Shown one piece after another: positions 15,247-24,402 of a stretch of 27,379 nucleotides of DNA; the first letter of the stretch is position 1; the number at the start of each line of letters is the position of its first letter. The notes beneath the pieces were generated by a model. It was given only the letters and a program-made list of their open reading frames with translations, did not search any database and was not told the DNA's origin. The DNA lies in NCBI GenBank assembly GCA_900768785.1, contig CAAGEG010000010.1:1-27379 (forward strand), in the 5' to 3' direction. Source of the stretch: an uncultured Prevotella sp. Its GTDB lineage: Bacteria > Bacteroidota > Bacteroidia > Bacteroidales > Bacteroidaceae. The position numbers and the translations under genes are program-made.

Positions 15247-16365
15247 ATGTACATTAAGACTCTCAACATATCAAATTACAAGAATATATCAGAGGCGAGA
15301 CTTTCTTTTTCGCCTAAGATAAACTGTTTTATAGGTAGTAATGGTGCCGGAAAGACCAACCTTCTTGATGCCTTGTGCTATCTTTCGTTTTGTCGTAGCG
15401 CAACCGGACAACCCGATGCTACAATAGCAAAACATGGAACAGGCTATTTCATGCTTGACGCAATATATGGTAATGACAACGGAGAGGAAGAAAGCATATA
15501 TTGTGGCATGAAGACCGGAGTGAGAAAACGCTTCAGACGTAATGGTAAAGATTATAAAAAACTGTCAGAACATATAGGTTTGATACCGCTTATATCTGTT
15601 TCACCGTCAGATACCTCGCTCATTGATGGTGCGAGTGAGGAACGTCGCAAGTTGATGGATGTGGTTATTGCTCAATATGTGTCTGATTATATAGATAATA
15701 TTAACGCATATACGAAAGCTCTTCAGCAGCGTAACGCTTTGTTAAAAGCTGAAGACGAGCCGGATATGGCTCTTATGGAACTCCTTGAAGAGCAGATGGC
15801 ATATTATGGAGAATTGATTTATAAGAGACGAAGTGCTTTTGTAGAGCAATTAACGCCTATTTTCAAGGATTTCTATTGCAAAATCTCCGGAGGGAAAGAA
15901 GAAGTTAGTATAAATTATAAATCACATTGCCAACGCGGAGCTCTTATAGATACTATCCGCAAAGACCGCCATAAAGATCGAGCCGTAGGCTATTCGTTGC
16001 ATGGAGTACATCGTGACGACCTTGAAATGCTTGCTGACGGATATCCGGTAAGGAGAGAAGGAAGTCAAGGACAAAACAAATCGTTTGTAATATCGCTTAA
16101 ACTGTCGCAGTTTGACTTCTTGAAACGCACGTCAACAGGTACAACTCCGTTGCTTTTGCTTGATGATATATTTGATAAACTTGATGCTGACAGAGTGGAA
16201 CAAATTGTGCGCTTGGTGTCAAGTGACAGTTTTGGACAAATAATGCTTACAGATACTAACAGAAAACATATAGACGAGATATTGCAAAGGAGCGTAACCG
16301 AATATAAAATCTTCAAGGTTGAAGAGGGAAATATAATACAAGATAGCAATAATCACACTCTTTAG
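15247..16365 (+). CDS. recF: DNA replication/repair protein RecF
   Basis: RecF is an SMC-like ATPase that helps load RecA at gaps with RecO and RecR. Starting at ATG 15247 the protein is 372 residues and begins MYIKTLNISNYKNI, the normal RecF N-terminus; an in-frame TTG ten codons upstream is rejected. It shows Walker A GSNGAGKT (30-37), the ABC-signature-like EGSQGQNKS (271-279) and Walker B LLLLDDIFDKLD (302-313). The linker between is shorter than a true SMC coiled coil, as expected for RecF. The DUF721/DciA-like gene follows 24 bases downstream, a common pairing. Confidence is high. Confidence 0.95.
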   Translation: MYIKTLNISNYKNISEARLSFSPKINCFIGSNGAGKTNLLDALCYLSFCRSATGQPDATIAKHGTGYFMLDAIYGNDNGEEESIYCGMKTGVRKRFRRNGKDYKKLSEHIGLIPLISVSPSDTSLIDGASEERRKLMDVVIAQYVSDYIDNINAYTKALQQRNALLKAEDEPDMALMELLEEQMAYYGELIYKRRSAFVEQLTPIFKDFYCKISGGKEEVSINYKSHCQRGALIDTIRKDRHKDRAVGYSLHGVHRDDLEMLADGYPVRREGSQGQNKSFVISLKLSQFDFLKRTSTGTTPLLLLDDIFDKLDADRVEQIVRLVSSDSFGQIMLTDTNRKHIDEILQRSVTEYKIFKVEEGNIIQDSNNHTL

Positions 16366-16389
16366 CGTGTAAAGATATAGGAGAAAAAT

Positions 16390-16680
16390 ATGTTTAAAAG
16401 GGAAACAACCTCTATTGGTGATATACTTAAGTTGTGTCTAAGAGAGAATGGCTTGGAGACACCTTTGATGCAAAACCGTGCTATTAAGGCATGGAAGACT
16501 GTTGCCGGTGATGTTGTGGAACGTTATACAGGTGAGATATTTATTAGAAATCAAACTCTTTTTGTCAAAATTCTTAATCCGGCGTTACGGGCAAACCTCA
16601 ATATGAAACGAACAGGTCTTATTGCCGGACTAAACAAAGAGGCTGGTGGAATGGTTATTGCAGATATAAAGTTATATTAA
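16390..16680 (+). CDS. DUF721 (DciA-like) protein
   Basis: This 96-residue protein has the DUF721 pattern: a short helical N-terminus (SIGDILKLCLRENGLE), AIKAWKTVAGDVVERYT, and a small domain with IFIRNQTLFVKILNPALRANL. DUF721 includes DciA, which helps load the replicative helicase in bacteria lacking DnaC, and the family is often found next to recF, as here (24-base gap, same strand). A replication or single-strand nucleic-acid binding role is inferred from family and context. It is short, with no extra C-terminal domain. Confidence 0.85.
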   Translation: MFKRETTSIGDILKLCLRENGLETPLMQNRAIKAWKTVAGDVVERYTGEIFIRNQTLFVKILNPALRANLNMKRTGLIAGLNKEAGGMVIADIKLY

Positions 16681-16756
16681 ATTCGACTTTTCACGTCTTT
16701 GGGTGGATATATTGACTTATTGTTTTGGTTTCTCACGTTTATTTTAATACGATATA

Positions 16757-17284
16757 ATGAGTGCATTAGCGGTACTTTACTTGGTAATACCTTTGCCTTT
16801 GGCATTTGTTGTTCATGAAGCAGAAGAGATTATTACGCAACACAAATGGATGATGTCGCATGGAGAAAGGTTGAAAAGACGCTTCCCACGACTTGGGTTT
16901 CTTATCAACCATCTGTCTCAAATTGACACAAAGGCTTTCTTAATAGCGGCTTTGGAAGAATTTTTCGTCTTGTTAGGCGTTACGATATACGTATTTATTC
17001 AAGGCAACTATGCAACAGAACTATGGGTGGCTATGTTTATGGCATTCTCTATACATATTTTGATACACCTTTTTCAGGCTTTAATACTTAGAAGTTATGT
17101 ACCCGGAGTTGCCACTTCTGTTGTTTTGCTCCCATACCTCGCATACGGAATATGGAGCATAGGGCTGACGATGGACATAATAAAGGTATCTATGCTTTCA
17201 ATAATAGGATTGTTGGCGGTTGCAATCAATTTGTTCTTCAGTCATAAATTGGGACTAAAAATCAGCAAACGAGGAAAGTTGTAG
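16757..17284 (+). CDS. HXXEE-domain membrane protein
   Basis: This 175-residue protein has about five hydrophobic segments (roughly 2-19, 58-80, 86-110, 114-136 and 141-163). The family motif HEAEE lies at 20-24 at the end of the first segment. A second acidic pair (LEEF, about 66) and two histidines in HILIHLF (about 100) could complete a membrane-embedded metal or proton site, though this is inference. The HXXEE family (PF13787) has no established function that I know of. It lies 76 bases after the DUF721 gene on the same strand; I saw no convincing promoter in the gap, so it may be co-transcribed. Confidence 0.75.
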   Translation: MSALAVLYLVIPLPLAFVVHEAEEIITQHKWMMSHGERLKRRFPRLGFLINHLSQIDTKAFLIAALEEFFVLLGVTIYVFIQGNYATELWVAMFMAFSIHILIHLFQALILRSYVPGVATSVVLLPYLAYGIWSIGLTMDIIKVSMLSIIGLLAVAINLFFSHKLGLKISKRGKL

Positions 17285-17389
17285 TTGTTTACAACACGTT
17301 TTCAAATCATGAAATAGGTGGTTTTACCTTTTTATTATGGTCGTTTGAGAATTTCGTATGCGTTAATAAAACAAGATGTTCTTAGGTTC

Positions 17390-18430
17390 TTATTCTTGCT
17401 TATTGTTGTTTGTCGTTTTAATTTTCTCTGAACTCTCTCTTATTTCCAAAATCATCGGCACAATTTCTTTGTGAATAGTCTTGTTTCCGGCAATATTTTT
17501 TAATAACAATTCACAAGCACGTTCTCCCATAAGATGTGCTTGGTCTTTTATAGCAGATAATCTTGGAGTAACAAAAGCAGAAGAACCGGTCTCGGTAAAA
17601 CCTATTATCGCAACATCATCCGGTATTCTTAAACCAACTGATTTGATAGCATCAAAGGCGGCATAAGTGATAATGTCATTAAAAGCAAGTATTGCATCAG
17701 GACGCTCTTGCTTGTTTAGCAAATCTATAGTGCGTTGGCGAGCACTTTGATAGTCTATATCTCCATAACTGATGAGGCTTCTGTCAATAGGTATTTTGCG
17801 CTCTTTAAGAGCTTCAAGATAGCCATGTTTGCGTCGGGTTACCATATCCAGATGTTGCGGACCGCCAATAAATGCTATGCGACGACTGCCTGTATCAATC
17901 AAATGAAGCGTAGCTTCCATAGCCGCTTCATCACCATTTGATACTACGGATGAGAATTTATCGGTAAGACAAGTCCTTGCAAAGAACACCAAAGGGATAC
18001 CCATGTCGCTTATCTCAATAAAATGAGAGTAGTCTATAGTGTCTTGAGCCAAGCATGCAATAATACCTTCTACATATAATCCAACAAAATTGTCTATTGC
18101 AGTCTTTTCTCTCAAGTGGTCTTCATGGCTGTTGGCTGCAATAACAGCATATCCGGCATTTGTAGCATAATCTTCTATCCCATCAAGAACGGCGGCATAA
18201 TAATGGGTAACAAGGTTTGGAACAACCACACCTATTATCTTTTGACGGTTTTGTCTTAAACTTTTGGCAAAAGGATTAGGACGGTAGTTAAGTTTTTTTG
18301 CTAATTCTTGTACACGATGACGTGTACTTTCACCTACTTCATGGCTGTTTTGTAACGCACGCGAAACAGTAGCGATGCTTACTCCCAGCTGTTCTGCCAT
18401 TTCCTTTAAGGAGATTCTGCGTGGTCTCAT
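17390..18430 (-). CDS. LacI-family transcriptional regulator
   Basis: The 346 residues comprise an N-terminal helix-turn-helix (about 6-26: ISLKEMAEQLGVSIATVSRA), the hinge helix region (RPNPFAKSLRQNR) and a periplasmic-binding-protein-like sensor domain from about 64 (KIIGVVVPNLVTHYYAAVLDG, RRIAFIGGP, PDAILAFNDIITYAAF, DDVAIIGFTE). Such proteins repress or activate carbohydrate genes in response to a sugar or sugar phosphate. No target is evident nearby: the neighbours are a thioesterase gene and an HXXEE gene. The glycoside hydrolase at the left edge is about 15 kb away. Confidence 0.93.
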   Translation of the reverse strand: MRPRRISLKEMAEQLGVSIATVSRALQNSHEVGESTRHRVQELAKKLNYRPNPFAKSLRQNRQKIIGVVVPNLVTHYYAAVLDGIEDYATNAGYAVIAANSHEDHLREKTAIDNFVGLYVEGIIACLAQDTIDYSHFIEISDMGIPLVFFARTCLTDKFSSVVSNGDEAAMEATLHLIDTGSRRIAFIGGPQHLDMVTRRKHGYLEALKERKIPIDRSLISYGDIDYQSARQRTIDLLNKQERPDAILAFNDIITYAAFDAIKSVGLRIPDDVAIIGFTETGSSAFVTPRLSAIKDQAHLMGERACELLLKNIAGNKTIHKEIVPMILEIRESSEKIKTTNNNKQE

Positions 18431-18556
18431 TATAATATCAGTCTTTAATTACGTGGTCTATATACTTAGAAAGACAGAAATACAATCTCTAAGAGAAATA
18501 CCTGATGCCAATAAATCCTCAAAGGGTACTTCTTGTCAATCTGTTGATGCAACCTA

Positions 18557-18616
18557 TCTTATGCAAAGAAAGTTTTCTTTCAATTTATCGAGTGTTGTCT
18601 GTCTTATGCAAAGATA
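18557..18616. repeat. Twelve-base direct repeat upstream of the LacI-type gene
   Basis: TCTTATGCAAAG occurs at 18557-18568 and again at 18602-18613, 45 bases apart, in the 234-base spacer upstream of the regulator. On the minus strand the second copy overlaps TATCTTTG (18609-18616), a -7 consensus match. The pair could be an operator plus promoter for autoregulation, or duplicated promoter elements. Confidence 0.5.
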
Positions 18617-18664
18617 ATAATAATAATGAAAGATAAAAAATGTTATGCCACGTTTTTTGATATT

Positions 18665-19150
18665 TTACATGGACAAAAGCTCTTCTCTATCAAGGTCACA
18701 AGATGTGAAGCCCATAGATTTAGAGCGTTCTTTGTCAAAAGTGAAATATGTAGCTGTACCACTTGTGCATATTTCTCCTTGTGAATTTTCGATTACAACA
18801 TCTATTATCACAATATTACGTACTTGTTTTGTGATGTGTGCTCTAACGGTTATTTGTGGTTCTGTGGTCATTATCGGTTTGCGATAACTTACTTCAAGTC
18901 TTGAGGTGACACCACATGTTTGAAGTTTTCTTAATACTACCCAACCGGCAATCTCATCTATTATGGTTGAAAGTATGCCTCCATGCATGGTGTCTATCCA
19001 ACCTTGATAGTGTTGTTGCGGGTTCCAGAAGCTCAAAATATCGTCTCCGTCTTCATAAAACTCCATGTGTATGCCAATAGGATTGTCGGGACAGCATCCA
19101 AAACAATGGTAACCTTCTTTGTTTATCCAAGGGTTCTTAATTTTTCTCAT
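18665..19150 (-). CDS. PaaI-type hotdog-fold thioesterase
   Basis: This 161-residue protein has the hotdog thioesterase motif DTMHGGILSTIIDEIAGW (53-70), with HGG at 56-58 and the acidic pair D65/E66 on the central helix. A beta-strand region follows (SRLEVSYRKPI, ITVRAHITKQVRN, GEICTSGTATYFTF). It should hydrolyse an acyl-CoA or aryl-CoA thioester; substrate is not deducible. The N-terminal HCFGCCPDNPIG with three cysteines is common in the subgroup close to FcoT/YiiD-like thioesterases. It lies 43 bases after the DUF5686 gene, so it is probably the tail of that transcript. Confidence 0.88.
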   Translation of the reverse strand: MRKIKNPWINKEGYHCFGCCPDNPIGIHMEFYEDGDDILSFWNPQQHYQGWIDTMHGGILSTIIDEIAGWVVLRKLQTCGVTSRLEVSYRKPIMTTEPQITVRAHITKQVRNIVIIDVVIENSQGEICTSGTATYFTFDKERSKSMGFTSCDLDREELLSM

Positions 19151-19193
19151 AGTGTTATATCTCTCCTTTTAGTTTGATAAGACCTCTATTATT

Positions 19194-21761
19194 TTAGAAT
19201 GTAATTTTCATCATTATTCTCACGCCATGTTTGTGGGCTGTTGGCAAGTCAAGATAACTTAGTCTGCGAACATATTGTATATGAAATAGTCTGAATATGT
19301 TGTGAACTCCGGCAATCAATTCAACATAAGGCTTGTTGCTATTCATAATATATGTGCCTTCAGGAAATGCCATAAGGACATCGCTATTGGCATTATTTGC
19401 GAGTGTGGGGTTGTTTTTGTCGCTTAGTGAACCCCATAGACATTTGACGCCAAGCCATTCTCTCCATTTTAGTTTTTTGAGTAAAGGGATGCGGTTAAAT
19501 ATCTTTCCGTTGAGGTCCCATGATATATCTAAGCTTGCATAACGGTCGTTAAGAAACTCCATGTTGTTTATAAGGTTAAAAGTTTCGTCGCTTACAATAT
19601 ATGATAAATTGGCTGCCGGCATGATAAGTATAGGGAAAGGCACTCTATCCCATTGTATTCCGCCCTTTGCCAACACGTCTATATTGCCCCAACTGTTAAG
19701 CCAAAGACGTTTGTATATGCTTGCTTCTGTAAAGTTATACTTATATTCGCCACCCAGAAAACCTTTAAATCCGGTAGTATGGCTAATGGTAAATACCGGA
19801 GCATCATGGTTTACGGGCACACGTCTTTGTTTTGTGTTTATGAAGGTTTCGCCGGGTGCAAATCTAAATTCAAGATGCGCCTCTGTTGTCCTTATTTTTC
19901 CGTGTCCTATATGATTAGGAGAGAAGTTGTCATTTGTTGTTGGGGCTGATAATGGGGTGAAATACATCTTGCCGCATGCTTCATTACTTTCCGTTTTTAT
20001 GTTGAATGTTGTTTTGAAGCCCCATTCCTGCTCATATTCAAATGATAATTGTTGACGATTGTAATACATCATCTTGTCAACTTTCGCCCATTTGAAAGCC
20101 GTGAAAACATTATCTTTATCGGTACGAAGGAACTTGTCTGATGGAGAACAAACATCATAAGTAGAAGAGAACGTTAACGTTCGTTTTGGGAATTCACGTG
20201 GAAGATAGTCTTTTTTATTAAAAGAATAGGTTACTTCTCCCATATAATAGTTCTTTCTGCTGTCTTTCCCATGAGCATAATATCCGCGTAAGAACCAATG
20301 AGGATTGAGGTTTGCTGTTGTTTGAGCACTTATTCTTGCTCTTAATCCGTCGATAAAGTTATTGCTTATGAAGGTGTTTACAGGTCCTAAATCAACTTTA
20401 CTCGGTTTTTTACCTCCGGTTTCGATAAAGTTCTCCATTAAAGCTTTTAAGCCAATCATGAAATATTTAAACCCTTTAATGTTGGTTAAGTCGGTCAGGA
20501 AGTCGCCCATTCCTTTTTCGCTCTTTGTTAATTCGACGCCACGATGTTGCTTCCAAAAGTCGTCATTACGCATACGGGAATCAGCTTCATGGCGTATTTT
20601 TGCTTTCCCTTTAAACTGTTTGTCGGGGATAGTTTCAAAATCATAATCCGAAATCCTTGTTGTTCGCATCACGATAGCCTTTGTAAGAAACTCGGCAACT
20701 GATAGTTCAACATACATATCATCCGTTGTTAGCACCCATTCTCCATTAGGAAGCCTTGTGTAGTCTTGTACTATTTTAAGGTTTTCAACAAAATTGACAT
20801 CGCTTTTCTTTGGTAATGTCATTTGGCAACGCCTTACATGAAGGGTGGAATCGGCAAGAACCCAGAGGTCGCCTCTATATCCGAAGTCTTGTTGATTGTT
20901 GGGAATAAACTGCAAATGAATACATTTGTCGTTGTCAATATTAACCGTATCTGCGATATAAAATCTATAAAAAGATACTGCATCCTTGCCTATTGGACTG
21001 GTAAATAGCAGATGCAACATGCGTATTTGGTCATCATAGATATCAACATCGGTAAAAACGTCTTTTAAAATGGTATTTAGTATTTCTCCGGTAGCAAAAA
21101 AGTCGTTTATACCGGTTGATTGTTGACCCATAATTATGCTTTTCTCATTTTTCGGTTTGCGGCGATAGATATTTCGTGTTACTGTTTCGTCAACCGAAAT
21201 AGGGAGTATAAGCTTGTTGTTTAACGGACATAATTCTATCTGGTTAATCAACCATTTTTTCTTTTTCGTCTTTTCCTTCTCTAATTCCAATGGGTCTATA
21301 TCGTTAATGGCGAAGGTTATCTTCTGATATTTATCATATTTGTAATAATCATGATTGGATAAGTCCGTGCGTTTCTTTGCCGCAATTACTCGTTTCATCA
21401 GTTCTACAGCCGGATTCTCTTTGCGTGAGTATTTGCCACGTTGGCTTTTTATTGTCACTTCTTCCAGTCTTCGCATGTCTTCTTTAAGTGTTATGCGCAT
21501 CGTGTTCGGGGTGTTGGCACCTATAAGTATCTTTAGTGTCTTATATCCCATAGCACTTATGGTAAGATATGCGCCATTAATTCGTTTAATGGTGAATTGT
21601 CCTGTGGCATTACCTTTTTGGGTAACACCGGCTTTCTTGTATCTTAAAGAGGGGAAAGCTATGCTGTCGCCTGTCTCCGCGCTTACAATAACACCCGTTA
21701 TTGTCTGTGCTGATGATTGTATTGTTATAATGAGAAGTAATAATAGGATGATTTTTCTCAT
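19194..21761 (-). CDS. DUF5686 family outer-membrane protein with carboxypeptidase-regulatory-like domain
   Basis: The 855 residues start with a signal peptide (1-18, cleavage near SSA-Q). A CarboxypepD_reg-like beta-sandwich follows (about 20-95: ITGVIVSAETGDSIAFPSL, ISAMGYKTL), then the DUF5686 region with many predicted strands, ending in RIMMKITF with an aromatic C-terminal residue as in outer-membrane barrels. The organisation resembles TonB-dependent receptors, but there is no plug domain or TonB box that I can see. Function is unknown; a role in surface assembly or transport is inferred from architecture. It is downstream of the headgroup-type cluster with a 117-base gap and no clear consensus promoter. 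Confidence 0.85.
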   Translation of the reverse strand: MRKIILLLLLIITIQSSAQTITGVIVSAETGDSIAFPSLRYKKAGVTQKGNATGQFTIKRINGAYLTISAMGYKTLKILIGANTPNTMRITLKEDMRRLEEVTIKSQRGKYSRKENPAVELMKRVIAAKKRTDLSNHDYYKYDKYQKITFAINDIDPLELEKEKTKKKKWLINQIELCPLNNKLILPISVDETVTRNIYRRKPKNEKSIIMGQQSTGINDFFATGEILNTILKDVFTDVDIYDDQIRMLHLLFTSPIGKDAVSFYRFYIADTVNIDNDKCIHLQFIPNNQQDFGYRGDLWVLADSTLHVRRCQMTLPKKSDVNFVENLKIVQDYTRLPNGEWVLTTDDMYVELSVAEFLTKAIVMRTTRISDYDFETIPDKQFKGKAKIRHEADSRMRNDDFWKQHRGVELTKSEKGMGDFLTDLTNIKGFKYFMIGLKALMENFIETGGKKPSKVDLGPVNTFISNNFIDGLRARISAQTTANLNPHWFLRGYYAHGKDSRKNYYMGEVTYSFNKKDYLPREFPKRTLTFSSTYDVCSPSDKFLRTDKDNVFTAFKWAKVDKMMYYNRQQLSFEYEQEWGFKTTFNIKTESNEACGKMYFTPLSAPTTNDNFSPNHIGHGKIRTTEAHLEFRFAPGETFINTKQRRVPVNHDAPVFTISHTTGFKGFLGGEYKYNFTEASIYKRLWLNSWGNIDVLAKGGIQWDRVPFPILIMPAANLSYIVSDETFNLINNMEFLNDRYASLDISWDLNGKIFNRIPLLKKLKWREWLGVKCLWGSLSDKNNPTLANNANSDVLMAFPEGTYIMNSNKPYVELIAGVHNIFRLFHIQYVRRLSYLDLPTAHKHGVRIMMKITF

Positions 21762-21878
21762 GTATTCTTCGTTTTGTATGATATGAAAATGTATAATTTC
21801 TCTTTTTACCTTACTATGTCTGTAATAATTAAACGCAATAATTGTTATTTAATTGTGCTTTGTTGTCCGTTATGAGAC

Positions 21879-22577
21879 TTATAGTAGTTGTGTGAGACTT
21901 GTTATTATCTTAACGTTCTTAGGCGGCATTATGGTTTCTTCTTTCCAACTTTCGCCTTTTAACCATGTTGCTTGGCATCCTGTTTTTAATGCCGGCAAGA
22001 TGTCTTTGCCAAGACTGTCGCCCACAACCATAATGTTTTCTGCGGGCATATCAAGCGTTTTTACACCTATATTATATATAAGAGGGTCGGGTTTCCTAAC
22101 GCCTACTGTTGCAGACTCGATAATATCTTGGAAATAAACGTCAAGTCCCATTTCTTCCAATACTACTTTTATATTGCCATAGAAGTTGCTAACAAGTGCT
22201 AATGGATAGTTCTTCTTTAATTCAGCCAACACTTCGGCACTTCGTGATGTTTCTTTACGTACGTTATTATATAGATATTCAAGTAGTAAAGACCGTATTT
22301 TGTCTTGTTGGAAAGATGTATAGTTGAGGCTGTCAATATTGTTTAGATATGTCAACTGTATGTCAAGTTTCTTGTCAAGAGTATTTTTGAATGTGTCTTC
22401 AGGCGTGATAATATGTTCGCTCCCCAATTTGCGCTCTGCAAAAACATAAGCTTCACGATAACAGTCTTCGGTTATGGGTATGTCAAGGTGCCTGTAAGCA
22501 TGCCATATTACTTGTCCCCAATGGTTGCCGCCCGTGTCAAGCGTTGCTCCATAATCAAATATGTATCCTTTAATCAT
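21879..22577 (-). CDS. HAD-superfamily hydrolase with DxGxT motif I
   Basis: This 232-residue protein follows the HAD fold with a helical cap (about 15-95). Motif I is FDYGATLDTGG: the nucleophile D8 is present but the usual second Asp at +2 is G10. Motif II is LALVSNFYGN, motif III the lysine in VRKPDPL, and motif IV MVVGDSLGKDI. Canonical phosphatases use the +2 Asp as acid/base, so this enzyme may work differently or on another bond. Homologues with DYGGTLDT are, as I recall, common in Bacteroidota. Its start is 9 bases after the CDP-alcohol phosphotransferase stop, so both are in one operon. Confidence 0.88.
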   Translation of the reverse strand: MIKGYIFDYGATLDTGGNHWGQVIWHAYRHLDIPITEDCYREAYVFAERKLGSEHIITPEDTFKNTLDKKLDIQLTYLNNIDSLNYTSFQQDKIRSLLLEYLYNNVRKETSRSAEVLAELKKNYPLALVSNFYGNIKVVLEEMGLDVYFQDIIESATVGVRKPDPLIYNIGVKTLDMPAENIMVVGDSLGKDILPALKTGCQATWLKGESWKEETIMPPKNVKIITSLTQLL

Positions 22578-22586
22578 TCGCTTTGT

Positions 22587-23516
22587 TTATTGAATAGATA
22601 AGTATGTCTGTCTGCATAAACGTTCGTGATGTTTGTGCATATAGATATATATAGCTCCCAAAATGATTATTTCAAACAAGAAATATACGTATGGAATGTT
22701 TGCGAGGCATGTTGTGTAAAGGCAAATAGCCCTTGTGTTGAAAGTAAGAATATTGGTATATTTCATCAAAGGTCTGCTTCCGCAAATAAAACTGTTGCAA
22801 ACATCTTCGGGAAGAGCCGACAAACTGCCAAATTGTTGCTTAGCCATTTGTTTGAGTCTTTGAAATTCGGGCGTTTGGCGTTCTTGACTGCGGCAGTAAA
22901 AGGCATAGTTGTAGTGGTATAAGTATTGAAACCATTGCTTGAAAGATAGTGTTTTGAGTATCTCTCGTTCGGTTTCGTAGCTGCAGAGTTCGCTTTCTTC
23001 TTTGCCTTTTATGAATAGCAGATGAATTTGTCGGTAATAGTCTGCGAGTGAACATTGTGGCGAGTGAAAAAAGAAGCCTGCAACAAAAGCCAATATCCAT
23101 ATCCATATGCCCCATTCCGTGTGGATGAAGGGTATATTGTCGTACATCAATCGGCAGCAGATGGCAAAATAAATGCAAAAGAACCACACATCTCCTGCCA
23201 AACCATCAAGAATACGCCCCAACAAAGTCTTTTGTCCGGTAAGGCGAGCTAATTGTCCGTCGGTAGAGTCAAGGAAGTTTGCTACCATTAGTAATAAAAT
23301 GCCGATAAGATTATGATTTAAATCAGAATGATAAAACATAAATCCTGATGCCGCACCAAGTAATAATGAAATTATCGTAATCGTATTTGGATGTATCTTC
23401 AACGCCTTACACGCCAAAGCCAGTATCAAGCCTATGGGGCGCGTAAAGTGCACATCAAGCCACTCTTCCGTATCTTTTGACTTGAATGATGCTTGTAATA
23501 AAGTCTTGAAATCCAT
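22587..23516 (-). CDS. CDP-alcohol phosphatidyltransferase-family membrane enzyme
   Basis: This class transfers a phospho-alcohol from a CDP-linked donor to an acceptor hydroxyl in the membrane. The 309 residues contain most of the signature: D83-S-T-D86-G87 followed by QLAR (88-91), then G100 and D104. The last Asp of D-x2-D-G-x2-A-R-x8-G-x3-D-x3-D falls one position late: the sequence is LDGLAGDVW, with Gly at 108 and Asp at 109. Hydrophobic segments lie at about 28-40, 46-63, 70-84, 110-125 and 133-150, plus two near the C-terminus. The loop at about 160-240 is unusually long and polar. An archaeal DIPPS-like enzyme is a possible relative, based on the neighbouring nucleotidyltransferase. 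Confidence 0.88.
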   Translation of the reverse strand: MDFKTLLQASFKSKDTEEWLDVHFTRPIGLILALACKALKIHPNTITIISLLLGAASGFMFYHSDLNHNLIGILLLMVANFLDSTDGQLARLTGQKTLLGRILDGLAGDVWFFCIYFAICCRLMYDNIPFIHTEWGIWIWILAFVAGFFFHSPQCSLADYYRQIHLLFIKGKEESELCSYETEREILKTLSFKQWFQYLYHYNYAFYCRSQERQTPEFQRLKQMAKQQFGSLSALPEDVCNSFICGSRPLMKYTNILTFNTRAICLYTTCLANIPYVYFLFEIIILGAIYIYMHKHHERLCRQTYLSIQ

Positions 23517-23550
23517 TTTCTCTTGTCGCTTTCTTTATGTTTTAAACCCG

Positions 23551-24402
23551 TTATAGACGGTTTATTATTTGTTTTATCTGTTGTGCCATAGTCTGTGATG
23601 CTGTCTCTCTGCATCGGGAGAAGCTGGGCCAATCGTTGAAATCAATAAAAACGAAACTGCCATCACGTTTTACTATACAGTCTCCACCATAGAATGATAT
23701 CCCAATAATGTGAGCTATCTTTTCGGCGCAATCACGCATCTCTTGTTTGTTATATATATAATGTTGGGCTTTGCCGTTTATTTTTTCATTCTGAAACTTG
23801 TAGTTACAATCATCGGTGGGGTAGAATGTAGCGAAGAAGTCGGAATCTGCTATTCCATAAAACTTTATAAGGTCGCCTGGAACATGGGCTGTGACAAGCA
23901 CATCCGTAATATTGCGTTGTTTTAATGCCATAAGAGTTGCGACCTTTTCTTGTTCGTTAGCGGCATATCTTATGTCGTTTGCCGTCTGGGCTGTTTCATC
24001 ACATCTCTTTATCCACCATCCCTCTTTCCCGTTTTCCGGCGCTACAGGCATCCCATTTTGCCTCATCAGCATGTCTATTTGTCGTCTGTTGCATGCCTCA
24101 ATACTCTTCGGACTGTTTATAACTATTGTACCCGACGCTTCTTCCTCTTTCAATAATTTCAAGACTGTCGGCTTTCTGCCCATGTTTAGTATTATGTCTG
24201 CATGCAGACAAGGGGCTGCACGGCAGTTGTCGGTATTGATAATATCGTAGCAGGCTTGTATATCTTCCTCGTTTATGGTCGTTATGGCGTGTCCTTCTGC
24301 CGAAAGATTGTCGGTAAGAGCTTTCATTATCAGTCTGTCTTTCTCTTCCGAATTAGGCGAGAAGCGTGGCGACCTTAGTATGGCAAGTATATTTGTCTTC
24401 AT
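23551..24402 (-). CDS. ATP-grasp-like protein
   Basis: The 283 residues look like a small ATP-grasp ligase: an N-terminal Rossmann-like part (ILAILRSPRF at 5-14, ADIILNMGRK at 68-77), a central part with WWIKR (129-133) supplying a possible ATP lysine, and a C-terminal signature GGDCIVKRDGSFVFIDFNDW (239-258) with metal-binding candidates D241, D254 and N256. Such enzymes join a carboxylate to an amine, thiol or hydroxyl through an acyl phosphate. The exact family was not recognised. The ATG overlaps the stop of the upstream nucleotidyltransferase by one base (TAATG), and the CDP-alcohol phosphotransferase gene follows after 34 bases. Confidence 0.75.
   Translation of the reverse strand: MKTNILAILRSPRFSPNSEEKDRLIMKALTDNLSAEGHAITTINEEDIQACYDIINTDNCRAAPCLHADIILNMGRKPTVLKLLKEEEASGTIVINSPKSIEACNRRQIDMLMRQNGMPVAPENGKEGWWIKRCDETAQTANDIRYAANEQEKVATLMALKQRNITDVLVTAHVPGDLIKFYGIADSDFFATFYPTDDCNYKFQNEKINGKAQHYIYNKQEMRDCAEKIAHIIGISFYGGDCIVKRDGSFVFIDFNDWPSFSRCRETASQTMAQQIKQIINRL

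Noticed and set aside
17316..17335. Small hairpin AGGT/ACCT followed by T-run between the HXXEE and LacI-type genes
   Set aside because: A four-base stem is too weak to call a terminator with confidence, though its position between convergent genes is suitable.
21762..21878. Separate promoter for the DUF5686 gene
   Set aside because: No TAnnTTTG match at a sensible position was found in the 117-base gap, so co-transcription with the upstream genes remains possible.
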